A stretch of DNA of 64,000 nt from Streptomyces sp. S.PB5 (lineage in GTDB: Bacteria; Actinomycetota; Actinomycetes; Streptomycetales; Streptomycetaceae). Shown in pieces: positions 45,119-54,007 of the stretch. Under the pieces are notes generated by a model. The model ran no database searches. It saw nothing but the letters and a program-made list of their open reading frames with translations, and was not told the DNA's origin. The position numbers and the translations under genes were made by a program. Numbering within the stretch: position 1 is the stretch's first letter; each line of letters begins with the position of its first letter. The stretch is taken from NCBI RefSeq assembly GCF_030403745.1, contig NZ_JAQMWP010000007.1, positions 124,001-188,000 of the forward strand, in the 5' to 3' direction.

Positions 45119-46278
45119 GAACCGCCGCCGTGGTCGGGGCCTCGCTGGCCGGACTGTCGGCGGCGCGCTCGCTGCGCAAGCAGGGCTTCGACGGACGGCT
45201 GGTCGTCATCGGCGACGAACTCCACCGCCCGTACGACCGGCCCCCGCTCTCCAAGGAGTTCCTGGCCGGCACCCTCGGCGAGACGGACCTCTCCCTGGAG
45301 GCGGGCGACGAGGACCTGGCGGCGGAGTGGCTGCTCGGCACCCGTGCCGTCGGCCTCGATCACGCCGGCCGGGCGGTGCGGCTCGCCGACGGACGCGAGG
45401 TCCGCGCCGACGGCATCGTCATCGCGACCGGCGCCGCGGCCCGCACGCTGCCGGGCTCCGAGGGCCTGGCGGGCGTGCACACCCTGCGCACCCTGGACGA
45501 CGCCCGCGCCCTGCGGGACGAACTGGCCCGCGGTGGACGGCTGGTGGTGATCGGCGGCGGCTTCATCGGCGCCGAGGTCGCCTCCACGGCGTACGCCCTC
45601 GGTCTGGACGTGACGGTCGTCGAGGTGGCACCGACCCCGCTCGCCGGACCTCTCGGCCCGGCCATGGGGGCCATCGTCTCCGCCCTCCACGCCGACCACG
45701 GCGTACGGCTGTTGTGCGGTGTGGGCGTCAAGGGGCTGAGCGGCGAGAGCCGGGTCGACGCCGTCCTGCTGGAGGACGGTCGCAGCATCCCCGCCGACAT
45801 CGTGGTGGTCGGGGTGGGCGCGCGTCCGTGCGTCGAGTGGCTGGAAGGATCCGGCCTCGAACTCGACAACGGCGTCAAGTGCGGTGCCGACGGCCGTACG
45901 AACCTCGCCGGCGTCGTCGCGGTCGGCGACTGCGCCAACTGGTACGACCCGCGCGCGGGCCACCATCGCCGCGTGGAGCACTGGACCGGAGCCCGTGAGC
46001 GCCCCGAGGCCGCGATCGCCACCCTGCTGGCCGGCGGCGCCGTGGCACCGGGCGTCCCCCGCCCGCCGTACTTCTGGTCCGACCAGTACGGCGTGAAGAT
46101 CCAGTTCGTCGGCAACGCCACGGCCGCCGACAGCGTGACCGTCGAGGCCGGTGCCGCGGACCACCGCGACGTCCTGGCCGTCTACCGGCGGGCCGGAGAC
46201 CCGGTCGCCGTGCTGGGCATGAACCAGCCCCGGCTGTTCATGCGCTGGCGCAAGCAACTCGCCGCCGCGAGCTCTTGA
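45115..46278 (+). CDS. FAD-dependent ferredoxin reductase of the Rieske oxygenase system
   Basis: 387 residues. FAD motif VVGASLAGLSAARSL at about 6-20, NAD motif VVIGGGFIGAEVAS at about 142-155, and the late VAVGDCANW FAD block define the BphA4/rubredoxin-reductase type. GTG 45115 overlaps the ferredoxin stop, so the two are coupled. It passes electrons from NADH to the Rieske ferredoxin. The oxygenase gene follows after a 133-bp gap that carries its own promoter-like sequence, whose -35 TTGACA overlaps this gene's stop codon. Confidence 0.92.
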   Translation: MRTAAVVGASLAGLSAARSLRKQGFDGRLVVIGDELHRPYDRPPLSKEFLAGTLGETDLSLEAGDEDLAAEWLLGTRAVGLDHAGRAVRLADGREVRADGIVIATGAAARTLPGSEGLAGVHTLRTLDDARALRDELARGGRLVVIGGGFIGAEVASTAYALGLDVTVVEVAPTPLAGPLGPAMGAIVSALHADHGVRLLCGVGVKGLSGESRVDAVLLEDGRSIPADIVVVGVGARPCVEWLEGSGLELDNGVKCGADGRTNLAGVVAVGDCANWYDPRAGHHRRVEHWTGARERPEAAIATLLAGGAVAPGVPRPPYFWSDQYGVKIQFVGNATAADSVTVEAGAADHRDVLAVYRRAGDPVAVLGMNQPRLFMRWRKQLAAASS

Positions 46279-46343
46279 CACCACCCCTGAGGCATCCCAT
46301 GCTGCGGTTGCATATGGCGCGCAGCGTTGCTCCATACACAACG
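46275..46343 (+). promoter_or_regulatory. promoter and operator-like region upstream of the Rieske oxygenase gene
   Basis: -35 TTGACA (46275-46280), 17 bp, -10 CATGCT (46298-46303), then TTGCATATGG from 46308 and CGTTGCTCCATACAC (46325-46339). The latter is part of CGTTG-N9-CAACG. The segment 46308-46343 aligns ungapped with 44713-44748 of the ferredoxin promoter. The shared layout suggests the same regulator, most simply the IclR protein encoded just downstream. Confidence 0.6.
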
Positions 46344-46411
46344 CGATCCGGAGTCACCGTCCCCGGCGCGTAGCTGACCCCTCCATCACGTTGTTTCCCG
46401 AGGAGTGCCCC

Positions 46412-47542
46412 GTGACCTCGACCAGCCTGCCGGACAGCCTGATCGCCACCCTCCCCGGCTCCTCCTACACGGATCCGCAGATCTTCGCCCAGGAGCAGGA
46501 GCGCATATTCGAGACCATGTGGTTCTGTGTGGCGCGCGCCTCCGAACTGGCCAGGCCCGGCGCCTTCCGCACCGTCGACGTGGGCCGCGAGAGCATCCTC
46601 GTCACCCGGGCGCGCGACAACAGCATCCGTGCGTACTTCAACGTGTGCCGGCACCGCGGCGCCAAGCTCTGCACGGAGGAGACCGGCGAGGTCAAGCGGG
46701 CCTTCCAGTGCCCGTACCATGCCTGGACCTACGGCCTCGACGGCAAGCTGGTCGCCGCCCCCAACCTCACCAAGATGCCCGACGTCGGCCGCACCGAGTA
46801 CGGCCTGGTGAGCGTGGCCGTGCGCGAATGGCTGGGCTATGTGTGGGTGTGCCTCGCGGAGAACCCGCCCTCCTTCGAGGAGGACGTCATCGGCGAGGTC
46901 GTCACCCGCCTCGGGGACGTCGAGTCGATCGAGCACTACGACATCGGCAGCCTCTCCGTCGGCAAGCGCATCACGTACGACGTGAAGTCCAACTGGAAGC
47001 TCATCATCGAGAACTTCATGGAGTGCTACCACTGCGCGACCATCCACCCCGAACTCACCGAGGTGCTCCCGGAGTTCGCGGACGGCTACGCGGCGCAGTA
47101 CTACGTGGGCCACGGCGCGGAGTTCGGTGAGGAGGTCCAGGGCTTCACCGTGGACGGCTCCGAGGGCCTCGACCGCATCCCGGGGGTGGCGGACGACCAG
47201 GACCGCCGCTACTACGCGATCACCGTCAAACCGCAGGTGTTCATCAACCTCGTCCCCGACCATGTGATCTTCCACCGCATGTACCCGGTGGCCGTCGACC
47301 GCACGATCGTCGAGTGCGACTGGCTGTATCTGCCGCATGTCGTCGAGAGCGGCAAGGACGTCAGCCGTTCCGTGGAGCTCTTCCATCGCGTCAACCAGCA
47401 GGACTTCGACGCGTGCGAACGCACACAGCCCGGGATGAGCTCCCGGATGTACGCCAAGGGAGGCGTACTGGTACCCAGTGAGCACCACATCGGTGCCTTC
47501 CACGACTGGGTGAACGAGCGTCTGGGACTGTCCCAGGGCTGA
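46412..47542 (+). CDS. Rieske oxygenase catalytic subunit, quaternary-amine (glycine betaine-type) demethylase
   Basis: 376 residues from GTG 46412, which has GAGGAG 6 bp upstream; the open frame extends further. Rieske ligands are Cys79, His81, Cys100 and His103; mononuclear iron ligands are His207, His212 and probably Asp331. The residue bridging the two centres is Glu204 (ENFMECYHC) where aromatic dioxygenases have Asp. Glu at this place is known from carnitine, choline and betaine oxygenases. There is no beta subunit, fitting an alpha3 enzyme. With mycothiol-formaldehyde genes nearby and sarcosine-pathway genes at 60-64 kb, betaine demethylation is the best guess. Stachydrine or another N-methyl compound remains possible. 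Confidence 0.88.
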   Translation: MTSTSLPDSLIATLPGSSYTDPQIFAQEQERIFETMWFCVARASELARPGAFRTVDVGRESILVTRARDNSIRAYFNVCRHRGAKLCTEETGEVKRAFQCPYHAWTYGLDGKLVAAPNLTKMPDVGRTEYGLVSVAVREWLGYVWVCLAENPPSFEEDVIGEVVTRLGDVESIEHYDIGSLSVGKRITYDVKSNWKLIIENFMECYHCATIHPELTEVLPEFADGYAAQYYVGHGAEFGEEVQGFTVDGSEGLDRIPGVADDQDRRYYAITVKPQVFINLVPDHVIFHRMYPVAVDRTIVECDWLYLPHVVESGKDVSRSVELFHRVNQQDFDACERTQPGMSSRMYAKGGVLVPSEHHIGAFHDWVNERLGLSQG

Positions 47543-47543
47543 C

Positions 47544-48341
47544 TCAGCCCAGGTGGCCCATGCGGTGACTGATCTCCTCGGCGCCCTTGAGCAGCACCGG
47601 GGAGAGCTCGTGCAGGCGCTCCTCGGTGAAGCGGTAGGCGGGGCCGGAAGCACTCAGCGCGGCGATGACCTCGCCGTCGCGGTTGCGGATCGGCGCCGCC
47701 ATGGCGTGCAGACCGATCTCCAGCTCCTCCAGGGTGAAGGCGTAGCCGCGCTCCCGGGCCTCGGCGAGGTTCTTCTCCAGCTTCGTCTTCGCGGTGATGG
47801 TCTTCGGGGTGACCTTCTTCATGCCGCCCTCGGCCAGCAGCGCCGCGCGCTCCGTGGCCGGCAGATGGGCCAGCAGGATCTTGCCGCTGGACGTCGCGTG
47901 CAGCGGGGTCAGCTGGCCGACCCAGTTGTGCGCGGTGATCGCCCCGGGCCCGCGCACCTGGTACAGGTTGATCGCGTAGTGCTCCTGCATCACCGCGATG
48001 TTGACCGTCTCGCCGATCTCCTCCGCGAGCCGCTCGCAGATCGGGCGCCCCTGCTGTGTGATGTCGATGCGCCCGGTCACCGCACCGGCCAGCCGCACGA
48101 TCCCGAAGCCGAGCCGGTACTTCCCGCGCTCACCCGCCTGCTCCACCAGTCCGCGCGCCTCCAGCGCCCCGAGCAGCCGGAACGCCGTCGACTTGTGCAC
48201 ATCGATCTCGGCCGCCACCTCACTGACGCCCGCCTCACCGCGCTGAGCGAGGATCTCCAGAACGCTGATGGCGCGGTCCACTGACTGCACGCCGCCGGCT
48301 TGTGAATTCGAGGTTTCTGAGTCGGTGCTGTAGTTGCTCAC
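47544..48341 (-). CDS. IclR-family regulator of the demethylase genes
   Basis: 265 residues. The winged helix (about 20-80, with ISVLEILAQRGEAGVSEVAA and DVHKSTAFRLL) is followed by the IclR ligand-binding domain (SSGKILLAHLP, ELEIGLHAMAAPI). GTG 48341 is preferred: a -10-like TATAGT lies 7 bp upstream with no ribosome binding site, consistent with leaderless translation. CTATACGC at 48349-48356 also occurs in the Rieske ferredoxin promoter. Its stop lies 1 bp from that of the convergent oxygenase gene, so control of that gene set is likely. Confidence 0.88.
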   Translation of the reverse strand: MSNYSTDSETSNSQAGGVQSVDRAISVLEILAQRGEAGVSEVAAEIDVHKSTAFRLLGALEARGLVEQAGERGKYRLGFGIVRLAGAVTGRIDITQQGRPICERLAEEIGETVNIAVMQEHYAINLYQVRGPGAITAHNWVGQLTPLHATSSGKILLAHLPATERAALLAEGGMKKVTPKTITAKTKLEKNLAEARERGYAFTLEELEIGLHAMAAPIRNRDGEVIAALSASGPAYRFTEERLHELSPVLLKGAEEISHRMGHLG

Positions 48342-48530
48342 AGTGAAACTATACGCGTAGTACGCTACAACACGTTTACTGATCGGACTCTGACCAGGAC
48401 TTTTGTGCTGGTAGGGGTTGATCCTGATGTCAAGTTGCACACCGCCTCCACCTGCGGTTCGCCGAGCGCTCCCGCGAAAAGCGCAGGTCTCTCACCCCCT
48501 CCCCCGACTCGGGCACCGCCATCGGCAGAA

Positions 48531-48553
48531 CTTTGTCCTGTGTGTGGAAAAAG
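48531..48553. promoter_or_regulatory. ROK-type operator candidate, copy 1 (upstream of ROK gene)
   Basis: CTTTGTCCT, 5 bp, TGGAAAAAG. The outer 8 bp on each side form an inverted repeat (CTTTGTCC and GGAAAAAG, 7 of 8 paired) with a 7-bp centre. All 18 non-spacer bases are repeated exactly at 55261-55283. It lies in the 321-bp gap between the iclR and ROK genes, about 110 bp before the ROK start; nothing else was recognised in that gap beyond the IclR promoter. Confidence 0.7.
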
Positions 48554-48662
48554 AAGACCCCTACTTGCGCGTAAGTACTTCCCAGTCCGGAAAATCGTTG
48601 TTACGTTCCTCTCCGACAAGCCAGGCAACGGCGCCCTGGCCATGGACGCGGGGAGAGGGATC

Positions 48663-49853
48663 GTGCGACGGATGACTGCTCGACCCGAGAACGCGCACCA
48701 GGCACGGCTGCTGCGCCTGCTGCGTGACAACGGGTCCAACTCCCGTGCGCAGCTGGGTGATCAGGTCGATCTGTCGCGGTCCAAGCTGGCCGTGGAGGTG
48801 GACCGGCTGCTGGAGACGGGCCTGGTCGTGGCCGACGGACTCGCCGCCTCGCGCGGTGGCCGCCGCTCCCACAACATCCGGCTCGCCCCCAAACTGCGGT
48901 TCCTCGGCGTCGACATCGGGGCCACCTCGATCGATGTCGCCGTCACCAACGCCGAGCTGGAGATCCTGGGACACCTCAATCAGCCGATGGACGTCCGTGA
49001 GGGTCCGGTCGCGGTTTTCGAGCAAGTCCTGGCGATGGCGGCGAAGTTGAAGGCGACGGGGCTGGCGGAGGGTTTCGACGGGGCCGGGATCGGTGTTCCG
49101 GGGCCGGTCCGTTTTCCCGAGGGGGTGCCGGTGGCGCCGCCGATCATGCCGGGCTGGGACGGTTTCCCGGTGCGGGAGGCGCTCAGTCAGGAGCTGGGCT
49201 GTCCGGTGATGGTCGACAACGATGTGAATCTGATGGCGATGGGGGAGCAGCACGCGGGCGTCGCGCGTTCCGTGGGTGATTTCCTGTGCGTCAAGATCGG
49301 TACCGGTATCGGCTGCGGGATCGTCGTGGGCGGTGAGGTCTATCGCGGTACGACGGGCAGTGCGGGCGACATCGGGCACATCCAGGCGGTGCCGGACGGC
49401 CGGCCGTGCGCGTGTGGCAACCGGGGCTGCCTGGAAGCCCACTTCAGCGGCGCCGCACTGGCCGCTGACGCGGAGCTGGCCGTGCGCGAGGGCCGCTCGG
49501 TGGAACTCGCGGCCCGGCTGGAGACGGCCGGGCGGCTGACGGCCGAAGACGTGTCGGCGGCCGCGGCGGCAGGGGACACGGCGGCCCTTGAACTGATCCG
49601 GGAGGGCGGTAAGCGCCTGGGCCAGGTCATCGCCGGGCTCGTCAGTTTCTTCAATCCGGGACTGGTGGTGATCGGCGGCGGGGTGACCGGGCTCGGACAC
49701 ACCCTGCTGGCCAGCGTCCGGACCCAGGTGTACCGGCAGTCGTTGCCGCTGGCCACGCGCAACCTGCCGATCGTGCTGGGCGAGTTGGGGCCGGCGGCCG
49801 GAGCCATCGGCGCCGCACGGCTCATCAGCGACCACGTCTTCTCGCCCGCCTGA
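48663..49853 (+). CDS. ROK-family transcriptional regulator of the sugar/cyclitol locus
   Basis: 396 residues. The N-terminal winged helix (about 8-65, including SRAQLGDQVDLSRSKLAVEV) is followed by a complete ROK domain: VDIGATSIDVAVTN, VMVDNDVNLMAMGE, GTGIGCGIV and the zinc block CACGNRGCLEAH. GTG 48663 is chosen for its spacing from GGAG at 48651-48654; ATG 48672 and ATG 48642 are in frame. The importer genes begin 387 bp downstream. A conserved 23-bp site upstream of this gene and of the inositol-phosphate-synthase-like gene makes it the likely autoregulated controller of the locus. Confidence 0.9.
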   Translation: MRRMTARPENAHQARLLRLLRDNGSNSRAQLGDQVDLSRSKLAVEVDRLLETGLVVADGLAASRGGRRSHNIRLAPKLRFLGVDIGATSIDVAVTNAELEILGHLNQPMDVREGPVAVFEQVLAMAAKLKATGLAEGFDGAGIGVPGPVRFPEGVPVAPPIMPGWDGFPVREALSQELGCPVMVDNDVNLMAMGEQHAGVARSVGDFLCVKIGTGIGCGIVVGGEVYRGTTGSAGDIGHIQAVPDGRPCACGNRGCLEAHFSGAALAADAELAVREGRSVELAARLETAGRLTAEDVSAAAAAGDTAALELIREGGKRLGQVIAGLVSFFNPGLVVIGGGVTGLGHTLLASVRTQVYRQSLPLATRNLPIVLGELGPAAGAIGAARLISDHVFSPA

Positions 49854-50164
49854 GCGCCGCTCGACGCCGCCGGCGACCCCGGAGGCATCGAGCAGCGCAT
49901 CCCATCGCCGTGACCGCGCGGCGTCACTTCGAGCAAGCAGCACCCGTTGGCGAGGCCGCACACCCCGTGCGCCTCGGCGATCCCGCGCCGACCTCGCACG
50001 AGCCGTAGCGCCGCCGCACCTCACGTAGAACCGTCACACCGGCCGCGGCCGCGGTACGTCGTTCGCGCGGCCGACCACCACGTCACCGAGCTACCGGGCT
50101 ACCGGCCCATCAGCCTTGCTCCGCCCGGCTCTTGCCCACGCCCCGCCCTTTCCGCCCTGCCCAG

Positions 50165-50202
50165 TCCTGCTCTGCTCCGCCCGCTCCTGCTCTGCTCCGC
50201 CC
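50165..50202 (+). repeat. 18-bp direct repeat in the gap before the sugar ABC operon
   Basis: TCCTGCTCTGCTCCGCCC occurs at 50165-50182 and 50185-50202, a 20-bp period, with a partial third copy near 50115. The surrounding 387-bp gap (49854-50240) is C-rich on this strand and encodes nothing recognisable. The operon promoter must lie here or upstream, but no convincing one was found. Confidence 0.6.
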
Positions 50203-50240
50203 TGCCCACTCACGGCCCGCATCCGCCGAGGGGATTCCTC

Positions 50241-51764
50241 ATGGCACCACAACCACCCCTGCTCACCATGTCCGGCATCACCAAGACGTTCCCGGGTGTC
50301 CGCGCCCTGGACGGTGTGGATCTCGAGGTCCAGGCCGGTGAGGTCCACTGCCTCCTGGGCCAGAACGGGGCCGGCAAGTCCACGCTGATCAAAGTGCTCG
50401 CCGGGGCCCACCAGCCGGACGAGGGCGAGATCACCTGGCAGGGCGAGCCGGTGACCCTGGGCTCGCCGATCGCCGCCATGCGTCTCGGCGTCGCCACCAT
50501 CTACCAGGAACTCGACCTGATCGAGGGTCTGTCCGTCGCGGAGAACGTCTTCCTCGGACACGAACCCACCTCCGCCGGCTTCGTCGTACGGGGCTCCGCC
50601 GCCCGCAGCGCGACCGCGCGGCTGCTGGAACGGCTCGGGCACCCGGAGATCGAACCCTCCCGGCTCGTCGGCGAGTTGTCCGCGGCGCAGCAGCAGATCG
50701 TCTCCATGGCCCGCGCACTGTCCCACGAGGTCCGGCTGATCGTGATGGACGAGCCGTCGGCCGCACTCGACCCCGAGGAAGTGGACAACCTCTTCAGGAT
50801 CGTGGCCGATCTGACCGCCGACGGTGTCGCCGTCGTCTACATCTCGCACCGCCTGGAGGAGATCCGCCGCATCGGCAACCGGGTCACGGTCCTGAAGGAG
50901 GGCCGGTCGGTCGCGGGCGGTCTGCCCGCCGAGTCGACGCCGACCCAGGAGGTCGTGGCCCTCATGACCGGGCGGAACGTGGAGTACGTCTTCCCCGAGC
51001 GCCCCACCGCCGGGTTCGCCGCGGAGCGGGAACCGGTGCTGACGGTCCAGGGGCTGACCCGGCGAGGGGAGTTCGCGCCCGTCGATCTGGAGCTGCGGCC
51101 CGGTGAGATCGTGGGTCTGGCGGGGCTCGTCGGCTCCGGGCGGAGCGAGATCCTGGAGACGATCTACGGAGCGCGCAAGCCCGACGGCGGCCGCGTCCTC
51201 GTCGACGGCACGCCTCTGCGCCCCGGCAGTGTCCGTGCCGCCGTACGCGCCGGCATCGGCCTCGCGCCCGAGGAACGCAAGGCGCAGGCGCTGCTCATGC
51301 TGGAGTCCGTCAGCAGCAACGTCTCCGTCTCCACGCTCTCCCGGTTCGCCCGCGCGGGCTGGATCGACCGGCGCACCGAGCGGGCCGCGACCCACCGGGC
51401 GGTCAGGGAGCTGTCGCTCCGGCCGGACAACCCCGACACCGCGATCAGGACCCTGTCCGGCGGCAACCAGCAGAAGGCGGTCCTCGCCCGCTGGCTGCTG
51501 CGGGGCTGCAAGGTCCTGCTGCTGGACGAGCCGACCCGGGGCGTCGACATCGGCGCCCGGGCGGAGCTCTACGCCGTGATCCGCCGGCTGGCCGACGAGG
51601 GCCTGGCCGTACTGCTCGTGTCCAGTGAGGTGCCCGAGGTCCTGGGGCTCGCCGACCGGGTGCTGGTGCTCCGTGAGGGCAGCGTCGTGCACACGGCGGA
51701 CGCCCGGGAGCTCGATGAGCACCGCGTACTCGATCTTGTGATGGAAGGGAGCCCGACACCATGA
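50241..51764 (+). CDS. ribose-type sugar ABC importer ATP-binding protein (two ATPase domains)
   Basis: 507 residues, RbsA/MglA class. The N-terminal domain has Walker A GQNGAGKS (40-47), signature LSAAQQQ (146-152) and Walker B LIVMDEPSAALD (166-177). The C-terminal domain has the characteristic weak Walker A GLVGSGRSE (about 293) and the signature LSGGNQQKAVLARWL (about 405). ATG 50241 follows GAGGGG; the open frame before it is not conserved. Its stop overlaps the permease start (ATGA). Substrates of this importer class include ribose, xylose, galactose and inositol; the neighbouring genes favour a cyclitol or sugar derivative. Confidence 0.92.
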   Translation: MAPQPPLLTMSGITKTFPGVRALDGVDLEVQAGEVHCLLGQNGAGKSTLIKVLAGAHQPDEGEITWQGEPVTLGSPIAAMRLGVATIYQELDLIEGLSVAENVFLGHEPTSAGFVVRGSAARSATARLLERLGHPEIEPSRLVGELSAAQQQIVSMARALSHEVRLIVMDEPSAALDPEEVDNLFRIVADLTADGVAVVYISHRLEEIRRIGNRVTVLKEGRSVAGGLPAESTPTQEVVALMTGRNVEYVFPERPTAGFAAEREPVLTVQGLTRRGEFAPVDLELRPGEIVGLAGLVGSGRSEILETIYGARKPDGGRVLVDGTPLRPGSVRAAVRAGIGLAPEERKAQALLMLESVSSNVSVSTLSRFARAGWIDRRTERAATHRAVRELSLRPDNPDTAIRTLSGGNQQKAVLARWLLRGCKVLLLDEPTRGVDIGARAELYAVIRRLADEGLAVLLVSSEVPEVLGLADRVLVLREGSVVHTADARELDEHRVLDLVMEGSPTP

Positions 51765-52789
51765 CGCAGCCGGCCACCACGGCGCCGAAGGAAGCGCCGA
51801 CGTCCGCCGCCGACTCCGCGCAGGGCCGGGGGAGTTCACCCCGGCTCGGTCTGCGGTGGGACGTGCGTACGCTGTCCCTCCTCGGCGTCCTCGCCGTCCT
51901 TGTCGCGGTCGGCGGGATCACCGCCCCGGACGAGTTCCTGGCCACGAGCAATCTCCAACTCGTCCTCACCCAGGCGTCCGTGATCGGCGTCGTCACCGTC
52001 GGCATGACGTTCGTCATCACCAGCGGTGGCATCGACCTGTCGGTCGGCGCGATGGTCGCCCTCGCCTCGGTGTGGGCGACGACCGTGGCCACGCAGGAGT
52101 TCGGCTTCGCTGGCATCCTCTTCACCGCCGTCGTCGTCGGCGTGGGCTGCGGCCTGGTGAACGGCCTGCTGATCGCGTACGGCCGGATGGTGCCCTTCAT
52201 CGCGACGCTCGCCATGCTCGCCTCCGCCCGGGGCCTGGCGCTGCAGATCACCGACGGCAGCACGCAGGTCGTGAGCGTCGAGTCCGTGCTGGACCTGGGC
52301 TCCAGGGACGCCTATGTGCTGGGCGTCCCGCCCCTGGTCCTGATCTTCGCCGCGGTCACCGTCGTCGGCTGGCTGCTGCTCAACCGCACCACCTTCGGCC
52401 GCCGTACCGTCGCGGTCGGCGGCAACGCGGAAGCGGCACGGCTTGCGGGCATCGACGTCCGCCGCCAGCGCCTGTGCCTGTACCTGCTGTCCGGGCTGTG
52501 CTGCGGCATCGCCGCGTTCATGCTGATCGTGCTCGCCGGCTCGGGCCAGAACACCAACGGCAACCTCTACGAGCTGGACGCCATCGCCGCCGCGATCATC
52601 GGCGGCACCCTGCTCAGCGGCGGCCGCGGCACCATCGTCGGCTCCGTCCTCGGCGTCCTGGTCTTCACGACGATCACCAACATCTTCGCCCTGAACAACC
52701 TCGAGACCGCCGTCCAGCAGATCGCGAAGGGCGCCATCATCGTCGCCGCCGTGCTGGTCCAGCGACGCTCGCTGCACGGCGACACCTGA
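51761..52789 (+). CDS. ribose-type sugar ABC importer permease
   Basis: 342 residues, RbsC family, with about ten hydrophobic helices. The conserved GMTFVITSGGIDLSVGAMVA block and the late ELDAIAAAIIGGTLLSGGRGT block are diagnostic. An N-terminal cytoplasmic tail of about 40 residues rich in Ala, Ser and Pro precedes the first helix. It starts inside the ATPase stop codon (ATGA). It is expected to work as a homodimer with the upstream ATPase and the downstream binding protein. Confidence 0.92.
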   Translation: MTQPATTAPKEAPTSAADSAQGRGSSPRLGLRWDVRTLSLLGVLAVLVAVGGITAPDEFLATSNLQLVLTQASVIGVVTVGMTFVITSGGIDLSVGAMVALASVWATTVATQEFGFAGILFTAVVVGVGCGLVNGLLIAYGRMVPFIATLAMLASARGLALQITDGSTQVVSVESVLDLGSRDAYVLGVPPLVLIFAAVTVVGWLLLNRTTFGRRTVAVGGNAEAARLAGIDVRRQRLCLYLLSGLCCGIAAFMLIVLAGSGQNTNGNLYELDAIAAAIIGGTLLSGGRGTIVGSVLGVLVFTTITNIFALNNLETAVQQIAKGAIIVAAVLVQRRSLHGDT

Positions 52790-52889
52790 CGCGCGCGCAG
52801 CACACGCCGGACGGCGGCCCCTGACACCGTCGTCCGGCCCCCACAGCCTCCACCTGCCGCACACCGCCCAGTCGAAGGGTCGATCCGCC

Positions 52890-53939
52890 ATGGCAAGAAC
52901 CCCCGCCACCAGCCGCAGAGCGCTGCTGTTCGGCACCGCCGCCGTCTCCGCCGGAGCACTGCTGACGGCCTGCACCAGCAATGAACCCAAGAACCAGGAC
53001 CAGGCCGCGGACAACGCCGTCCCCGTCGCGGACGACAAGCCCGGCAAGCAGGTCACCATCGGCTTCGCCGGCCCGCAGGCCGACCACGGCTGGCTCAACG
53101 CCATCAACGACAACGCCAAGAGCCGGGCGAAGAAGTACTCCGACGTCACGTTGGAGATCACCGAGGGCTCCAACGACACGGCCGCGCAGATCGGCCAGAT
53201 CCAGACGCTGATCAACAAGAAGGTCGACGTGCTGGTGATCCTGCCGGCCGACGGCAAGGCGCTCACCCAGGTCGGCCTGCAGGCGATGCGCGCGGGCATA
53301 CCCGTCATCAACCTGGACCGCGTCTTCGCCTCCCCGCAGGCGTACCGCTGCTGGATCGGCGGCGACAACTACGGCATGGGTCTCAACGCCGGGCACTACA
53401 TCGGCGAACAGCTCAAGGACAAGAAGAACGCCAAGGTCGTCGAACTGGCGGGGCTGGACAACCTGGAGCTGACCCAGCAGCGCACCAAGGGCTTCGACGA
53501 CGCGCTGAAGAACTACCCGAACATCAGGAAGGTGGCCCGCCAGGCCGCCGACTTCACCGTCGAGTCCGGGCAGGCCAAGATGGCCCAACTGCTCCAGGCC
53601 CAGTCGAACTTCGACGCGCTGTGGAACCACGACGACGACCAGGGCGTAGGCGCGCTGCGCGCCATCGACCAGGCCGGACGCGACGACTTCCTGATGGTCG
53701 GCGGCGCGGGCGCCAAGTCCGCGATGGACGCCATCAAGTCCGGCGACAGCGTGCTCAAGGCGACCGTCCTGTACCCGCCGACCATGGCGGCCTCCGCGAT
53801 CGACCTCGCCCGGGCCCTCGGCCAGAGCAAGGGCGTCGGCGGTCTCGCCGAGTTCGAGATCCCGTCCTCGCTGACCCTCTACTCGGCCGTCGTGACCAAG
53901 GACAACGTCGACCAGTACCTGCCGACCGGCTTCATCTGA
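52890..53939 (+). CDS. sugar ABC importer substrate-binding lipoprotein
   Basis: 349 residues, periplasmic-binding type I (RbsB) fold. The signal has twin arginines (TSRRALLFG) and ends in the lipobox LLTAC with Cys28, so it may be Tat-exported and lipid-anchored. The mature protein contains VTIGFAGPQADHGWLNAIN and VDVLVILPADGKALTQV, typical of the family's first and second strands. It lies 100 bp after the permease, with GAAGGG upstream. Binding residues cannot be assigned to a specific sugar by eye. Confidence 0.9.
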   Translation: MARTPATSRRALLFGTAAVSAGALLTACTSNEPKNQDQAADNAVPVADDKPGKQVTIGFAGPQADHGWLNAINDNAKSRAKKYSDVTLEITEGSNDTAAQIGQIQTLINKKVDVLVILPADGKALTQVGLQAMRAGIPVINLDRVFASPQAYRCWIGGDNYGMGLNAGHYIGEQLKDKKNAKVVELAGLDNLELTQQRTKGFDDALKNYPNIRKVARQAADFTVESGQAKMAQLLQAQSNFDALWNHDDDQGVGALRAIDQAGRDDFLMVGGAGAKSAMDAIKSGDSVLKATVLYPPTMAASAIDLARALGQSKGVGGLAEFEIPSSLTLYSAVVTKDNVDQYLPTGFI

Positions 53940-54007
53940 CCGGCCCGGGCCGCGCGCCCCATGAACACAGCGATGAGTCAGTGACACTCCGACGTGGAGG
54001 AATCCGT

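Noticed and set aside
47530..47553. GGGCTGA-C-TCAGCCC hairpin between the oxygenase and iclR genes as a terminator
   Set aside because: The loop is a single base unless the inner pairs open, leaving a short stem of 4-5 bp; too weak to call beside the clear terminator at 60344.
49947..50240. Upstream extension of the sugar ABC ATPase frame
   Set aside because: Pro- and Arg-rich translation of a C-rich spacer with repeats; the ATPase domain and ribosome binding site begin at 50228-50241.
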